This document shows positions 1 to 7,295 of a stretch of 29,502 bases of DNA, in pieces. The stretch is from positions 1 to 29,502 of the forward strand of contig JBBSOC010000022.1 of assembly GCA_038260095.1 (NCBI GenBank). The letters are read 5' to 3'. Each line of letters starts with the position of its first letter. Position 1 is the first letter of the stretch. The DNA is from QHCE01 sp038260095 (GTDB taxonomy: Bacteria; Actinomycetota; Actinomycetes; Mycobacteriales; QHCE01). The notes below the pieces were generated by a model. The model saw only the letters and a list, made by a program, of their open reading frames with translations, did no database searches and had not been told where the DNA came from. The position numbers and the translations under genes are program-made.

Positions 1-309
1 CATCCGCTGAGCCACGACGAGTTTGGTGCCCACGCCATCAGTGGAGGACGCCAGCAGTGGCTTGCTGAACTTGGAAATGTCTAGCGCGAACAGACTGGCA
101 AATCCGCCCAGGTCGCCGACCACTTCAGGCCGAAATGTTTTGCGCGCTTTGGGTTTGAATAACTCAACCGCGCGGTCACCCGCTTCTAGGTCAACGCCTG
201 ATTCGGCATACGTGATTCCCGATGGGCTGGTGTAGGTACCTACGTTGCCCGGGCTACTCCAGGCTCCGGACGCAGTCTGCGTATCCCGGCCTCTGGTGGC
301 GTTACTCAC
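1..309 (-). CDS. purM: Phosphoribosylformylglycinamidine cyclo-ligase (AIR synthetase), N-terminal part
   Basis: This is the first 103 codons of PurM, cut by the window edge. PurM closes the imidazole ring by ATP-dependent conversion of FGAM to AIR, step 5 of purine synthesis in the cytosol. The translation contains the conserved N-terminal block ITYAESGVDLEAGDRAVEL, then a GDLGGFASLF segment and the STDGVGTKL nucleotide-binding motif near the window edge. The GTG start is supported by a GGAGAGG ribosome-binding site about 8 bases upstream. About 23 residues precede the conserved block, a little longer than in many homologues. The gene follows purF on the same strand after a 33-bp gap, so the two are probably cotranscribed. 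The family call is firm; only the missing C-terminus is unknown. Confidence 0.93.
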   Translation of the reverse strand, partial: MSNATRGRDTQTASGAWSSPGNVGTYTSPSGITYAESGVDLEAGDRAVELFKPKARKTFRPEVVGDLGGFASLFALDISKFSKPLLASSTDGVGTKLVVAQRM

Positions 310-342
310 ACTCGATCCTCTCCGATCTGCAGCACGGCGCTA

Positions 343-1824
343 TCACCTACGACTAGCGGCATCGGCGGTGAGGTGATGCTGTTCGAGTTGGTGCTTTCCT
401 AAGTGTTCTTTACCCGGAATACCAATCGGATACACGCCATCAAAACACGCCCGGCAGAGCCGAGAGGCTGGCTGGTCGGTTGCGGCAATCAGACCATCCA
501 ACGAAACGTAGCCCAGCGAATCGGCACCCACAGATTTCCGGATTTCATCAACACTAATCCCATTAGCGATGAGCTCAGCGGGACTGGCGAAATCGATACC
601 ATAGAAGCACGGCCATTTCACCGGTGGCGAAGAAATTCGAATATGAACTTCAAGGGCACCTGCCTCTCGCAACATTCGCACTAAAGCGCGCTGCGTATTG
701 CCGCGCACAATCGAATCGTCAACAACTATGAGGCGTTTACCTCGAATAACGTCCCGCAACGGGTTGAGCTTAAGCCGAATGCCCAGCTGTCGGATGCTTT
801 GCGAGGGTTGAATGAACGTCCGTCCAACGTAGGCATTTTTCACCAGTCCTAGGCCATATGGAATTCCGCTCTCCTGGGCATATCCCACCGCTGCCGGCGT
901 GCCGGACTCTGGCACCGGAATCACTAAATCGGCATCCACGGGACATTCCCGGGCCAAGGTGCGACCCACTTCCACCCGAGCCGCATGCACACTTCGACCA
1001 GATAACGTGGTGTCGGGACGCGCGAGGTAGACGTATTCGAATAGGCAGCCCTTCGGCGAGGGCGGCGCGAAATGCGCTGACCGGAGCCCATCGGCGTCGA
1101 TCGCCAACAGCTCACCTGGCTCGACCTCTCGTACAAACGAAGCGCCAACGATGTCGAGCGCGGCAGTCTCACTTGCTACCACCCAACCGCTCTCTAGTCG
1201 CCCCAGCACTAGCGGGCGCACTCCGTGTCGATCCCGAGCCGCATACAGCGTGGTTTCGTCCATGAAAACAAAGCTGAAGGCGCCCTGTAGCTCCGGAAGT
1301 AACTGCAGGGCCGCGGCGTGAATGCCGTCGTCACTGTCAGCCAGCAACGCCGTCACGAGAGCGGTATCGCTCGTGGAAACCGGGCCGCCGTCCGTCAAGT
1401 TACGGTCGGCAACCCGCTTGGCCAGCTGCGGCGTGTTCACTAAATTGCCGTTATGGGCCAGAGCGACGGTAGTGCCAGAGGGGGTGGAACGCAACGTAGG
1501 CTGGGCGTTCTCCCACACCGATGAACCAGTCGTCGAGTAGCGAGTGTGACCGATAGCCAAGGTGCCGTTGAGCGAGGCCAAGGTGGACTCGTCAAATACC
1601 TGGGCCACCAGACCGAGCTCTTTAAATACCACCAACCTGGCGCCATCGCTCACCGCTATACCCGCGGCTTCCTGCCCCCGGTGTTGTAGCGCATACAGCC
1701 CGAAGTATGCGAGCTTGGCAACCTCACCACCTGGCGACCAGACGCCAAAAACACCACACGCGTCTTGCGGGCCTTTGTCCTGGGGGTCGAGATCGTGAGT
1801 GAGCTTGCCGTCACCTTTGGGCAC
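343..1824 (-). CDS. purF: Amidophosphoribosyltransferase (glutamine PRPP amidotransferase)
   Basis: PurF catalyses the committed step of purine synthesis, making 5-phosphoribosylamine from PRPP and glutamine. The 493-residue product has an N-terminal Ntn glutaminase domain whose nucleophile is Cys23 in DACGVFG. A propeptide of 22 residues is therefore removed on maturation, as in the Bacillus-type enzyme. The C-terminal phosphoribosyltransferase domain carries the PRPP-binding motif VVDDSIVRGNT. Cysteines in KGCLF, WPCFYG and LCRACFDG match the four ligands of the oxygen-sensitive 4Fe-4S cluster of Bacillus-type PurF. The start codon is GTG with no clear ribosome-binding site. A TATGAT hexamer ends 6 bases upstream of the start, which suggests a leaderless transcript. 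The gene is followed by purM. Confidence 0.97.
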   Translation of the reverse strand: MPKGDGKLTHDLDPQDKGPQDACGVFGVWSPGGEVAKLAYFGLYALQHRGQEAAGIAVSDGARLVVFKELGLVAQVFDESTLASLNGTLAIGHTRYSTTGSSVWENAQPTLRSTPSGTTVALAHNGNLVNTPQLAKRVADRNLTDGGPVSTSDTALVTALLADSDDGIHAAALQLLPELQGAFSFVFMDETTLYAARDRHGVRPLVLGRLESGWVVASETAALDIVGASFVREVEPGELLAIDADGLRSAHFAPPSPKGCLFEYVYLARPDTTLSGRSVHAARVEVGRTLARECPVDADLVIPVPESGTPAAVGYAQESGIPYGLGLVKNAYVGRTFIQPSQSIRQLGIRLKLNPLRDVIRGKRLIVVDDSIVRGNTQRALVRMLREAGALEVHIRISSPPVKWPCFYGIDFASPAELIANGISVDEIRKSVGADSLGYVSLDGLIAATDQPASRLCRACFDGVYPIGIPGKEHLGKHQLEQHHLTADAASRR

Positions 1825-1830
1825 ATGCCC

Positions 1831-1836
1831 ATCATA
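1831..1836 (-). promoter_or_regulatory. Candidate -10 hexamer of a leaderless purF promoter
   Basis: Read on the minus strand, TATGAT lies 6 bases upstream of the purF GTG, so transcription would begin at or near the start codon itself. This fits the absence of a ribosome-binding site. Leaderless mRNAs are common in actinobacteria. No good -35 hexamer is visible at 17 bases, so the call is an inference. Confidence 0.35.
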
Positions 1837-2166
1837 GTTGACAGTGTTTGCCTATGGGCCTTCAGTGCGAAAATTGCGGCTAAGCGCTTAACGTGGTTTC
1901 ATAGACGCCATGCAGATTCAACAGCTTTCCCGGTCGTTTCAGCTCGACGCCGACGTAGCTGTCTGTTGCATGTGTAGCATGTCCACCGCGTGTTGTTGCC
2001 GCTAAGCGTTTACTACCGCAAACCTGGGTAGCGCGCGGCTTCCGTCCGCAGGGATAGCCACGTACGCGCTTTCACCAGGGTGTCGCAGTGCCGCGGTAAG
2101 TATCACAATCCGCGCTGCACGCGAGTTCCGCCAATTCCGCTTCGTCATTTGCGTGGCGCTTCGACT

Positions 2167-2182
2167 GCCTTGGCGCCAAGGC
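2167..2182. repeat. Perfect 16-bp palindrome upstream of the gene at 2211
   Basis: GCCTTGGCGCCAAGGC is a perfect palindrome whose right end is 28 bases before the GTG at 2211. The size and position suit a dimeric repressor operator overlapping a promoter. A candidate -10 (TATTAC, 2197-2202) lies just downstream. No regulator can be named from the sequence. Confidence 0.4.
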
Positions 2183-2210
2183 GCCCCTTCTTGCGTATTA
2201 CAGGATTATC

Positions 2211-2939
2211 GTGAGCCTCACTTCCTACCTCAACCACCTTGATAAACAGCGCAGAGCTGGTGTCGTTTCCGGATTAGAAAGGTTAGACACCGACGACCGA
2301 GCGGAGCTTACCGCTTATTTAGAGCGGCTGGGTAAACGCATCGAACATGAAATCAAATTCGCCGAAACGTACATGTTCGCTCCCGCTGCTTGGCCAAGCA
2401 GCGCTCTAAGCGAAGCCGCAAACAAGTGGGCCGATCCAATATTGCGACACATGCTGGTATTCCACCCGGACTACGTTGCTGTGAGTGTGCCCGCTGCTGT
2501 ACCGATTTATCGAGAATTTAACGGAGTATCAGACCTGTGGGTTATACGGATTCCGAGCGGTTTTGTCGGTGAGCTTGACCTAGACAGGTCAGCCGCGTTG
2601 CAGGTAATAGGCGATCAGCCGCTACTGGTAAACGGAGAGTGGCAGCGGCGAGCTATGCCGGCTTTGCTCGAGGGCAGCCAGCCCCACTCCTTGGAAGCGG
2701 CCAGCACCGGCAATACGCTCGCGGTAGTAGTGGCTTCACCAGCTCTAGTGGACAGTAAACCTGACGGGCAATGGCTAACGGACCGCCGCGCTCCCGCTAC
2801 CACAACCCAACAAGAACCGCAGAAAGGTCGGCACGGACCCCGCTCTGGGTTAGCCGGCCATCCCGGGTTGCCGCACTCCAGCTCAGCTGCCCCGTTGCCA
2901 CCAACAGCCACGTCACAGGATCGGTCTCGACCACGTTAG
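2211..2939 (+). CDS. Hypothetical protein; C-terminal tail antisense to the neighbouring gene
   Basis: I do not recognise this 242-residue product. The first 180 or so residues look like a folded soluble protein: a helical, charged N-terminus (residues 1-60) followed by a mixed segment with WVIRIPSGF and LLVNGEWQRRAMPALLEG. No signal peptide or membrane segment is seen. The last 50 residues are Pro/Thr/Ser/Arg-rich and low in complexity. They are read from DNA that is antisense to the conserved 3' half of the sterol-carrier-family gene, so they are probably an accidental extension after loss of an earlier stop codon. The start is GTG with a weak AGGA 5 bases upstream. The gene sits alone on the plus strand, divergent from purF and convergent with the purL operon, so it looks like an insertion into the purine cluster. 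Confidence 0.6.
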   Translation: MSLTSYLNHLDKQRRAGVVSGLERLDTDDRAELTAYLERLGKRIEHEIKFAETYMFAPAAWPSSALSEAANKWADPILRHMLVFHPDYVAVSVPAAVPIYREFNGVSDLWVIRIPSGFVGELDLDRSAALQVIGDQPLLVNGEWQRRAMPALLEGSQPHSLEAASTGNTLAVVVASPALVDSKPDGQWLTDRRAPATTTQQEPQKGRHGPRSGLAGHPGLPHSSSAAPLPPTATSQDRSRPR

Positions 2940-3195
2940 GCGGCGTGCCGCGGCGGTGAGTAGGAGTCTGTAGCCCGGTTGGGATGTTCGGATTACCGTG
3001 CTGAGCTGTACCGCACTGCACAGCTCCGTACGGTGGCACGCGTACCTCCACTGCGCGGCCGGGTGCTTGTCGGGCCAGCGCATGCAGCAAATGCAGCACG
3101 GCTGCCTGCAACGTAACGGGCTCAGGGCGTTCACCAGCATCCAGTGCCGTCAGTGCCGCGCGCACCGCATCCGGGGCTACTACTGACCTAGGCAT
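2797..3195 (-). CDS. Sterol-carrier-family (bacterial SCP-like) protein
   Basis: This 132-residue protein belongs to the small actinobacterial family usually annotated as sterol carrier family protein and typically encoded beside purL and purF. The diagnostic stretch is RAVEVRVPPYGAVQC in the middle, followed by RGTPPNVVETDP, then TWLLVATGQLSW and GVRADLS near the C-terminus. The biochemical role is unknown; family members resemble SCP2 lipid-binding folds. I chose the internal ATG at 3195 rather than an ORF start 10 codons earlier because it overlaps the purL stop codon by 8 bases (ATGCCTAG), a typical translationally coupled arrangement, and the protein then starts MPRSVVAPDAVR. Its 3' end overlaps the convergent gene at 2211-2939 by 143 bp. 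Confidence 0.85.
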   Translation of the reverse strand: MPRSVVAPDAVRAALTALDAGERPEPVTLQAAVLHLLHALARQAPGRAVEVRVPPYGAVQCGTAQHGNPNIPTGLQTPTHRRGTPPNVVETDPVTWLLVATGQLSWSAATRDGRLTQSGVRADLSAVLVGLW

Positions 3196-5464
3196 GCGCC
3201 AGCAAAGCGGTGGGAACCGTGGCATGCGCGCGAGCCAGCTCGTCCAGACTCAGCGTGAATTGACCCCGCAGCTCCAGCTGCGCGGTGCCAGTAACTACGC
3301 CCAGTTCGGTGTAGGGCACCGCGTGCTGCGCGCACAGCTGCCGCAGTTGGGCGGCCGCACCGCCAGGCACACATACCAGAGCCCGCGCACCAGACTCTGA
3401 GAACAACTGCATGAATACATCCGAGCCGGTCGGCAGCTCAATATAAGCGCCCCGCTTGCGGTGCAGACAAGACTCGACCAGCGCTTGCGCCAGCCCACCG
3501 TCGGAGAGATCGTGCACGCCAGTGAGTAGCTGCGCCGACCCGGCATCGGCTAGTACCGCGGCTAAAGCCGCCTCGGCGGCAAAGTCCACCATTGGCGGAA
3601 CGCCACCCAGGTGCTGATGAACAACCCATGCCCATTCAGAACCGGATACCTCGTCGCGGGTCTGCCCCAGCAGCACAATGGCATCGCCAGCACTTCCCAA
3701 ACCTGAAGGAATCCGCTTGGTGACGTCTGCGCTCACACCCAGCACCCCGATCACGGGGGTGGGGTGAATCGGCGTCTCGCCAGTCTGGTTGTAAAAACTG
3801 ACATTGCCGCCAGTGACCGGGATTCCCAGCGCGAGACAGCCATCAGCGAGCCCACTCACAGCCTGCGCGAACTGCCACATCACTTCCGGGTCTTCCGGGC
3901 TGCCAAAGTTCAGACAGTTCGTCACAGCAATCGGGCGGGCACCGCTAGTGGCCACATTGCGATACGCCTCGACGAGCGCAAGTTGCGCCCCCGCGTAAGG
4001 ATCCAGCCGGGCATAACGGCCGTTACCGTCAACAGCCAGCGCAATGCCGCGCTGCGTCTGCTCATCAATACGCAGCAAACCAGCGTCAGCCGGCTGGGCG
4101 AGCACGGTGTTGCCGCCCACGTATCGGTCGTATTGCCGCGTGACCGGCTCTCGGCTGCACAGGTTAGGGCTGGCGGCCAGGGTCAGCAGCGTGTCCCGAA
4201 GCTCGGTAGCACTACTCGGTCGCGGAAGCTTACCTGCATCATCGGCGCGTATCGCGTCGAAATCGACAGGACGACGCATTGGCCGCTGATACACCGGACC
4301 TTCGTCGGCCAAGCTGGCCGGCGGCACGTCTACCACCGCTTCACCGTGCCAGGTGATCACCAAGCGTTCTCCGTCAGTGATCTCGCCGATTATGGTCGAG
4401 TGCACGCCCCAGCGTTGTGCCAACGAAAGCACCGAAGCCGCGTCGTCTGGGCGCACGATAGCAAGCATCCGCTCTTGGGATTCGCTGGCCAAGATCTCGT
4501 GCGGCGCCATGCTAGCTTCCCGCAGCGGTACTCGCTCGAGATACACCCGCATCCCGGAGCGACCAGCAGCGGCGGTTTCAGTCGTGGCACAGGTGAGTCC
4601 AGCTCCACCGAGGTCTTGGATCCCCACCACAAGCTCGTGCTCAAAAAGCTCTAAGCAACACTCGATGAGCAGTTTCTCGGTGAACGGGTCGCCTACCTGA
4701 ACACTGGGCCGCTGCGCCGCTGCGTCTTGATCGAAAGCAGCGCTGGCCAGCACCGACACGCCACCGATGCCATCACGCCCGGTCTTCGCGCCCAGTAGTA
4801 CAACCAGGTTACCGACACCTGTAGCCGCGGAGCGCTGAATCTGGCCGACCGGCATTACGCCGACGCAGAGCGCGTTTACCAGCGGATTCCCTTGATAGCA
4901 GGGATCAAATACTACCTCTCCACCAATGTTAGGTAGGCCTAGGCAATTGCCATACCCGGCAACTCCGGCAATGATCCCGCTTGCCACCCGCGCAGTGTCA
5001 GCTGCCTCGGGCGCACCAAAGCGCAGCGAATCCATCACAGCTATGGGGCGAGCACCCATGGTCAAAATGTCGCGGACGATTCCGCCGACGCCAGTGGCGG
5101 CACCTTGATAAGGCTCAACGTAGCTAGGGTGATTATGGCTCTCGATCTTGAATGTCACCGCAAGGCCGCCACCCACATCGATCACGCCAGCGTTCTCCCC
5201 CATGCCAACGAGCAAGGCATCGGAAGCGGGGGCTTTCTCCGCAAACTGGTGCAGGTGCACTTTGCTGGACTTGTACGAGCAGTGCTCACTCCACATCACC
5301 GAGTACATTGCCAGCTCGGTCTGCGTAGGACGGCGTCCTAGAATTTGGTGGATGCGGGCATATTCGTCGTCTCCCAGGCCCAGCTGCGCATACGGCTGAG
5401 CCTGATCGGCAGTCTGGCTGGCTAGCGTCACGGTGTCTATGACGTCGACGGAACCAGAGCTCAT
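3188..5464 (-). CDS. purL: Phosphoribosylformylglycinamidine synthase subunit PurL
   Basis: PurL is the large synthetase subunit of FGAM synthase. It converts FGAR, ATP and ammonia to FGAM, with PurQ supplying the ammonia and PurS bridging the complex. The 758-residue length is that of the small, three-component type rather than the single-chain PurL of about 1300 residues. Near the N-terminus are LGLGDDEYARI and MWSEHCSYKSS, then KIESHNHPS, and the ATP-site block GGxxRDI. The second half contains a repeated GGNVSFYNQT and a GVHDLSDGGLA segment, reflecting the duplicated PurM-like architecture. The ATG overlaps the purQ stop as ATGA, so purS, purQ, purL and the downstream sterol-carrier-family gene form one coupled operon. 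Confidence 0.97.
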   Translation of the reverse strand: MSSGSVDVIDTVTLASQTADQAQPYAQLGLGDDEYARIHQILGRRPTQTELAMYSVMWSEHCSYKSSKVHLHQFAEKAPASDALLVGMGENAGVIDVGGGLAVTFKIESHNHPSYVEPYQGAATGVGGIVRDILTMGARPIAVMDSLRFGAPEAADTARVASGIIAGVAGYGNCLGLPNIGGEVVFDPCYQGNPLVNALCVGVMPVGQIQRSAATGVGNLVVLLGAKTGRDGIGGVSVLASAAFDQDAAAQRPSVQVGDPFTEKLLIECCLELFEHELVVGIQDLGGAGLTCATTETAAAGRSGMRVYLERVPLREASMAPHEILASESQERMLAIVRPDDAASVLSLAQRWGVHSTIIGEITDGERLVITWHGEAVVDVPPASLADEGPVYQRPMRRPVDFDAIRADDAGKLPRPSSATELRDTLLTLAASPNLCSREPVTRQYDRYVGGNTVLAQPADAGLLRIDEQTQRGIALAVDGNGRYARLDPYAGAQLALVEAYRNVATSGARPIAVTNCLNFGSPEDPEVMWQFAQAVSGLADGCLALGIPVTGGNVSFYNQTGETPIHPTPVIGVLGVSADVTKRIPSGLGSAGDAIVLLGQTRDEVSGSEWAWVVHQHLGGVPPMVDFAAEAALAAVLADAGSAQLLTGVHDLSDGGLAQALVESCLHRKRGAYIELPTGSDVFMQLFSESGARALVCVPGGAAAQLRQLCAQHAVPYTELGVVTGTAQLELRGQFTLSLDELARAHATVPTALLAHA

Positions 5465-6135
5465 GCCACCAGCCTTTGCAGTACGGAGGTGAAGAACTGC
5501 AGCCCATCGGCTGATGGACCGGTCAGCGGATCAATTGCGTGCTCGGGGTGTGGCATCAGGCCCACCACGTTTCCGGCTGCGTTGCTGATTCCTGCGATGC
5601 TACGCGCGGCGCCGTTGGGGCTTTGGCCAAAGTAGCGGGCCACAACGTGGCCGTCTGCTTCCAACTCGTCGAGCGTCTTGCTATCCGCGACATAACGGCC
5701 CTCGCCGTGCTTGAGTGGGATCACCACAGTCTGGCCAGGCTCATAGCCCTGAGTCCAGTCTGTGTTGGTGCGCTCAATGACCAGCTGCTGATCCTGACAG
5801 CGAAATAGCTGGTGATCGTTGCGGGTGAGCGCTCCGGGCAGTAGATGCGCTTCGCAGAGCACTTGAAATCCGTTGCAGATACCCAGCACCGGCAGCCCGA
5901 CTGCGGCCTGCTCGATGACCAGGCGCATCACGGGGGCGAACCGGGCGATCGCGCCGGCACGCAAATAGTCACCGTAGGAGAAACCGCCGGGTAGCACAAC
6001 AGCGTCAACCCCGTGCAGGTCGGCGTCAGCGTGCCACAGACTTACCGGCTCGGCGCCAGCAGCGGCCACCGCGCGCAGTGCGTCGCGGTCGTCGAGCGAG
6101 CCGGGAAACGTGACAACCCCTACCCGAACGCTCAT
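5461..6135 (-). CDS. purQ: Phosphoribosylformylglycinamidine synthase, glutaminase subunit PurQ
   Basis: PurQ is the class I glutamine amidotransferase that hydrolyses glutamine and channels ammonia to PurL. The 224-residue length is normal. The N-terminus GVVTFPGSLDDRDA is typical, the nucleophile Cys lies in VLGICNGFQVL, and the catalytic His and Glu lie in MPHPEHAID near the C-terminus. The gene starts with ATG inside an ATGA overlap with purS and ends in an ATGA overlap with purL. This gives fixed translational coupling of all three subunits of the complex. Confidence 0.97.
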   Translation of the reverse strand: MSVRVGVVTFPGSLDDRDALRAVAAAGAEPVSLWHADADLHGVDAVVLPGGFSYGDYLRAGAIARFAPVMRLVIEQAAVGLPVLGICNGFQVLCEAHLLPGALTRNDHQLFRCQDQQLVIERTNTDWTQGYEPGQTVVIPLKHGEGRYVADSKTLDELEADGHVVARYFGQSPNGAARSIAGISNAAGNVVGLMPHPEHAIDPLTGPSADGLQFFTSVLQRLVA

Positions 6136-6410
6136 CGGAGCTGGCCAGTGTCTACAACGTCAGCCTCGTCGTCTACTCGCAGCACAAAGTCTTCAATCAC
6201 CGGATTGGTCAGCAAACTGGCCGCGATGCGCTCGATATCGGTGCGCTGCGCAGCTGTGAGTACACCATCGATTTCCAGCTCAAAGCGTTTGCCCTGCCGC
6301 ACACTTCGCACGCCAGTACAGCCCAACGTGGGCAGCGCTTGCGCAATGGCTTGGCCTTGTGGGTCCAAAATCTCGGGCTTGGGCATTACGTCAACGACGA
6401 CGCGGGCCAT
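6132..6410 (-). CDS. purS: Phosphoribosylformylglycinamidine synthase subunit PurS
   Basis: PurS is the small subunit that joins PurQ and PurL in the three-part FGAM synthase. The 92-residue protein starts MARVVVDVMPKPEILDP, which is the conserved family N-terminus. A longer reading from an ATG at 6431 is open, but a strong GAGGAG lies 9 bases before the ATG at 6410, and homologues start there. The gene is first in the purS-purQ-purL unit. About 70 bp separate it from the upstream antitoxin gene, and that gap is likely to hold the operon promoter; an AT-rich TTTAAT-like hexamer is visible near 6465 on the minus strand. Confidence 0.95.
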   Translation of the reverse strand: MARVVVDVMPKPEILDPQGQAIAQALPTLGCTGVRSVRQGKRFELEIDGVLTAAQRTDIERIAASLLTNPVIEDFVLRVDDEADVVDTGQLR

Positions 6411-6483
6411 AAGGGATAGCTCCTCGTTCAAAGGTCAGCAGACAACTTCTCCACTACGGAATTAAACTGTAGCGAAACTGGCT

Positions 6484-6786
6484 CTAAGCGGCTTTGGCGG
6501 AATGCGCCCGTTCCGCGATGAGGCGCTGCAGGTCGACGACAGAAACGACGGATTCACCAGGATCAGCCGCGAGTCTGTCAAGTATCCACTGCCGCATCAA
6601 GGTTGTGGTCGGAACATCAGAGGCCTGAGCCCGCGCTCGTACCTGATCCATGATGCTTTTGGTTAAGCGGATTGAAGAAGAGATCATGAGCTCTTCTTTA
6701 GGCGCGCTGCGTGGAGTAGCTCGAGAAATTTCTGCAGAGAAATCATGCCCATCCGCCCAAGCTGCAAGTTCGTCTATCTTCGTCAT
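6484..6786 (-). CDS. BrnA/CopG-like ribbon-helix-helix antitoxin
   Basis: This 100-residue protein is the likely antitoxin of a type II pair. The N-terminal part (LAAWADGHDFSAEI) matches the W-x-D-x-H-D-F motif typical of CopG/BrnA-like antitoxins. The middle holds a ribbon-helix-helix-like segment (ISSSIRLTKSIMDQVRARA) followed by VPTTTLMRQWILDRL, the usual DNA-binding and dimerisation signature. The ATG overlaps the toxin stop codon as ATGA. Toxin-first order with overlap is characteristic of brnT-brnA. Autoregulation of the upstream AT-rich promoter is expected from the family. The exact subfamily name is uncertain. Confidence 0.8.
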   Translation of the reverse strand: MTKIDELAAWADGHDFSAEISRATPRSAPKEELMISSSIRLTKSIMDQVRARAQASDVPTTTLMRQWILDRLAADPGESVVSVVDLQRLIAERAHSAKAA

Positions 6787-7058
6787 AGGTAACGCCCCTT
6801 CTCGCGGAACGCGCGCTTCTCTCTGTCGCTCATATTCCTTGCAGTCACTACGTAATCGCGTCCATCTTCAGCTTCAGCAAGTAGCACGATTAGATATCGG
6901 CCAGCAAGAGTTGTGCCAAATACTGCTGTGGTGCCATCCCGACTTAGGGTCTCAGTACTGTCTGCGGAGCTTGCGACTTCCTCTACTTCTTCAGGTGTAA
7001 CTGTGTGACGGGCTACGTGTTGTTCTGATCTTTCTGTCCACTTAACCTCCCGAAACAC
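6783..7058 (-). CDS. BrnT-like ribonuclease toxin
   Basis: This 91-residue protein resembles the BrnT family of RelE-fold ribonuclease toxins. Visible family features are the N-terminal W-x-x-x-x-x-x-H-V-A-R-H segment followed by VTPEEVEEV, the central AGRYLIVLLAE strand, and the C-terminal YVVTARNMSDREKRAFRE block. The start is GTG; a GGGAGG lies inside codons 3-5, but no in-frame start follows it, so a leaderless or poorly initiated start at 7058 is likely. A strong AT-rich promoter sits just upstream. The pair lies between purB and purS and is the only obviously mobile-type gene set inside the purine cluster. Toxicity is inferred from the family only. Confidence 0.78.
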   Translation of the reverse strand: MFREVKWTERSEQHVARHTVTPEEVEEVASSADSTETLSRDGTTAVFGTTLAGRYLIVLLAEAEDGRDYVVTARNMSDREKRAFREKGRYL

Positions 7059-7084
7059 CCAAAGACCGTACCACGCCGGGGTTC

Positions 7085-7092
7085 ATTTTATA
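7085..7092 (-). promoter_or_regulatory. AT-rich -10 region of the toxin-antitoxin operon
   Basis: Read on the minus strand, TATAAAAT lies about 27 bases before the toxin GTG, in an AT-rich tract that stands out from its G+C-rich surroundings. It is the best -10 candidate in the window. The antitoxin probably binds nearby, as is usual for these pairs. No clear -35 is seen. Confidence 0.45.
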
Positions 7093-7128
7093 CAATATTT
7101 AACTTGCAGAGGTAGCACCAGTAGATTC

Positions 7129-7295
7129 TAGTGTCGTGTAATCGATATCGTCGTTCGTCTGCTGGCGCTCAGGCGGCGCCTCGCTACGTTGTCGAAGGTT
7201 CCAGGTAGAACACCGCTACCTGGAACTTCTCCGCCTTGCGATCCATCCACCTGAACATCCAGCACCCTAAACGGAACACCGATTACACGACACTA
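7129..7295. mobile_element. 163-bp MITE-like element (7131-7293) flanked by TA duplications
   Basis: The segment 7131-7293 is bounded by perfect 14-bp terminal inverted repeats, GTGTCGTGTAATCG at the left and its complement at the right. Each end is flanked by TA (7129-7130 and 7294-7295). Tc1/mariner and IS630-type elements insert at TA and duplicate it, so this looks like a non-autonomous derivative of such an element. No transposase fits in 163 bp. Inside is an 11-bp hairpin (GTTCCAGGTAG / CTACCTGGAAC, around 7198-7227). The right end lies exactly at the purB stop codon: the flanking TA plus the first G of the repeat reads TAG on the minus strand. No second copy is in the window. An IS256-type remnant is the alternative. 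Confidence 0.65.

Larger units (their letters stand above)
1825..2210. other. 386-bp divergent intergenic region between purF and the unknown plus-strand gene
   Basis: This stretch has no convincing gene. It must hold the promoter of purF (minus) and of the gene at 2211 (plus). Visible features are the TATGAT hexamer by purF, a short GGGCA/TGCCC repeat around 1820-1831 and a perfect 16-bp palindrome at 2167-2182. I looked for a structured purine-type or PRPP-type leader and saw none. Confidence 0.5.

Noticed and set aside
1825..2210. Purine-type or PRPP-type riboswitch before purF
   Set aside because: No conserved core or long paired leader is visible, and the likely promoter leaves essentially no 5' leader.
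3764..4654. A 296-codon plus-strand reading frame inside purL
   Set aside because: It is fully antisense to the conserved PurL coding sequence and its translation has no recognisable domain; long antisense frames are common in G+C-rich genes.
7131..7293. A short minus-strand frame of about 44 codons through the MITE-like element
   Set aside because: It has no family resemblance or clear start, and such a length is expected by chance in this base composition.
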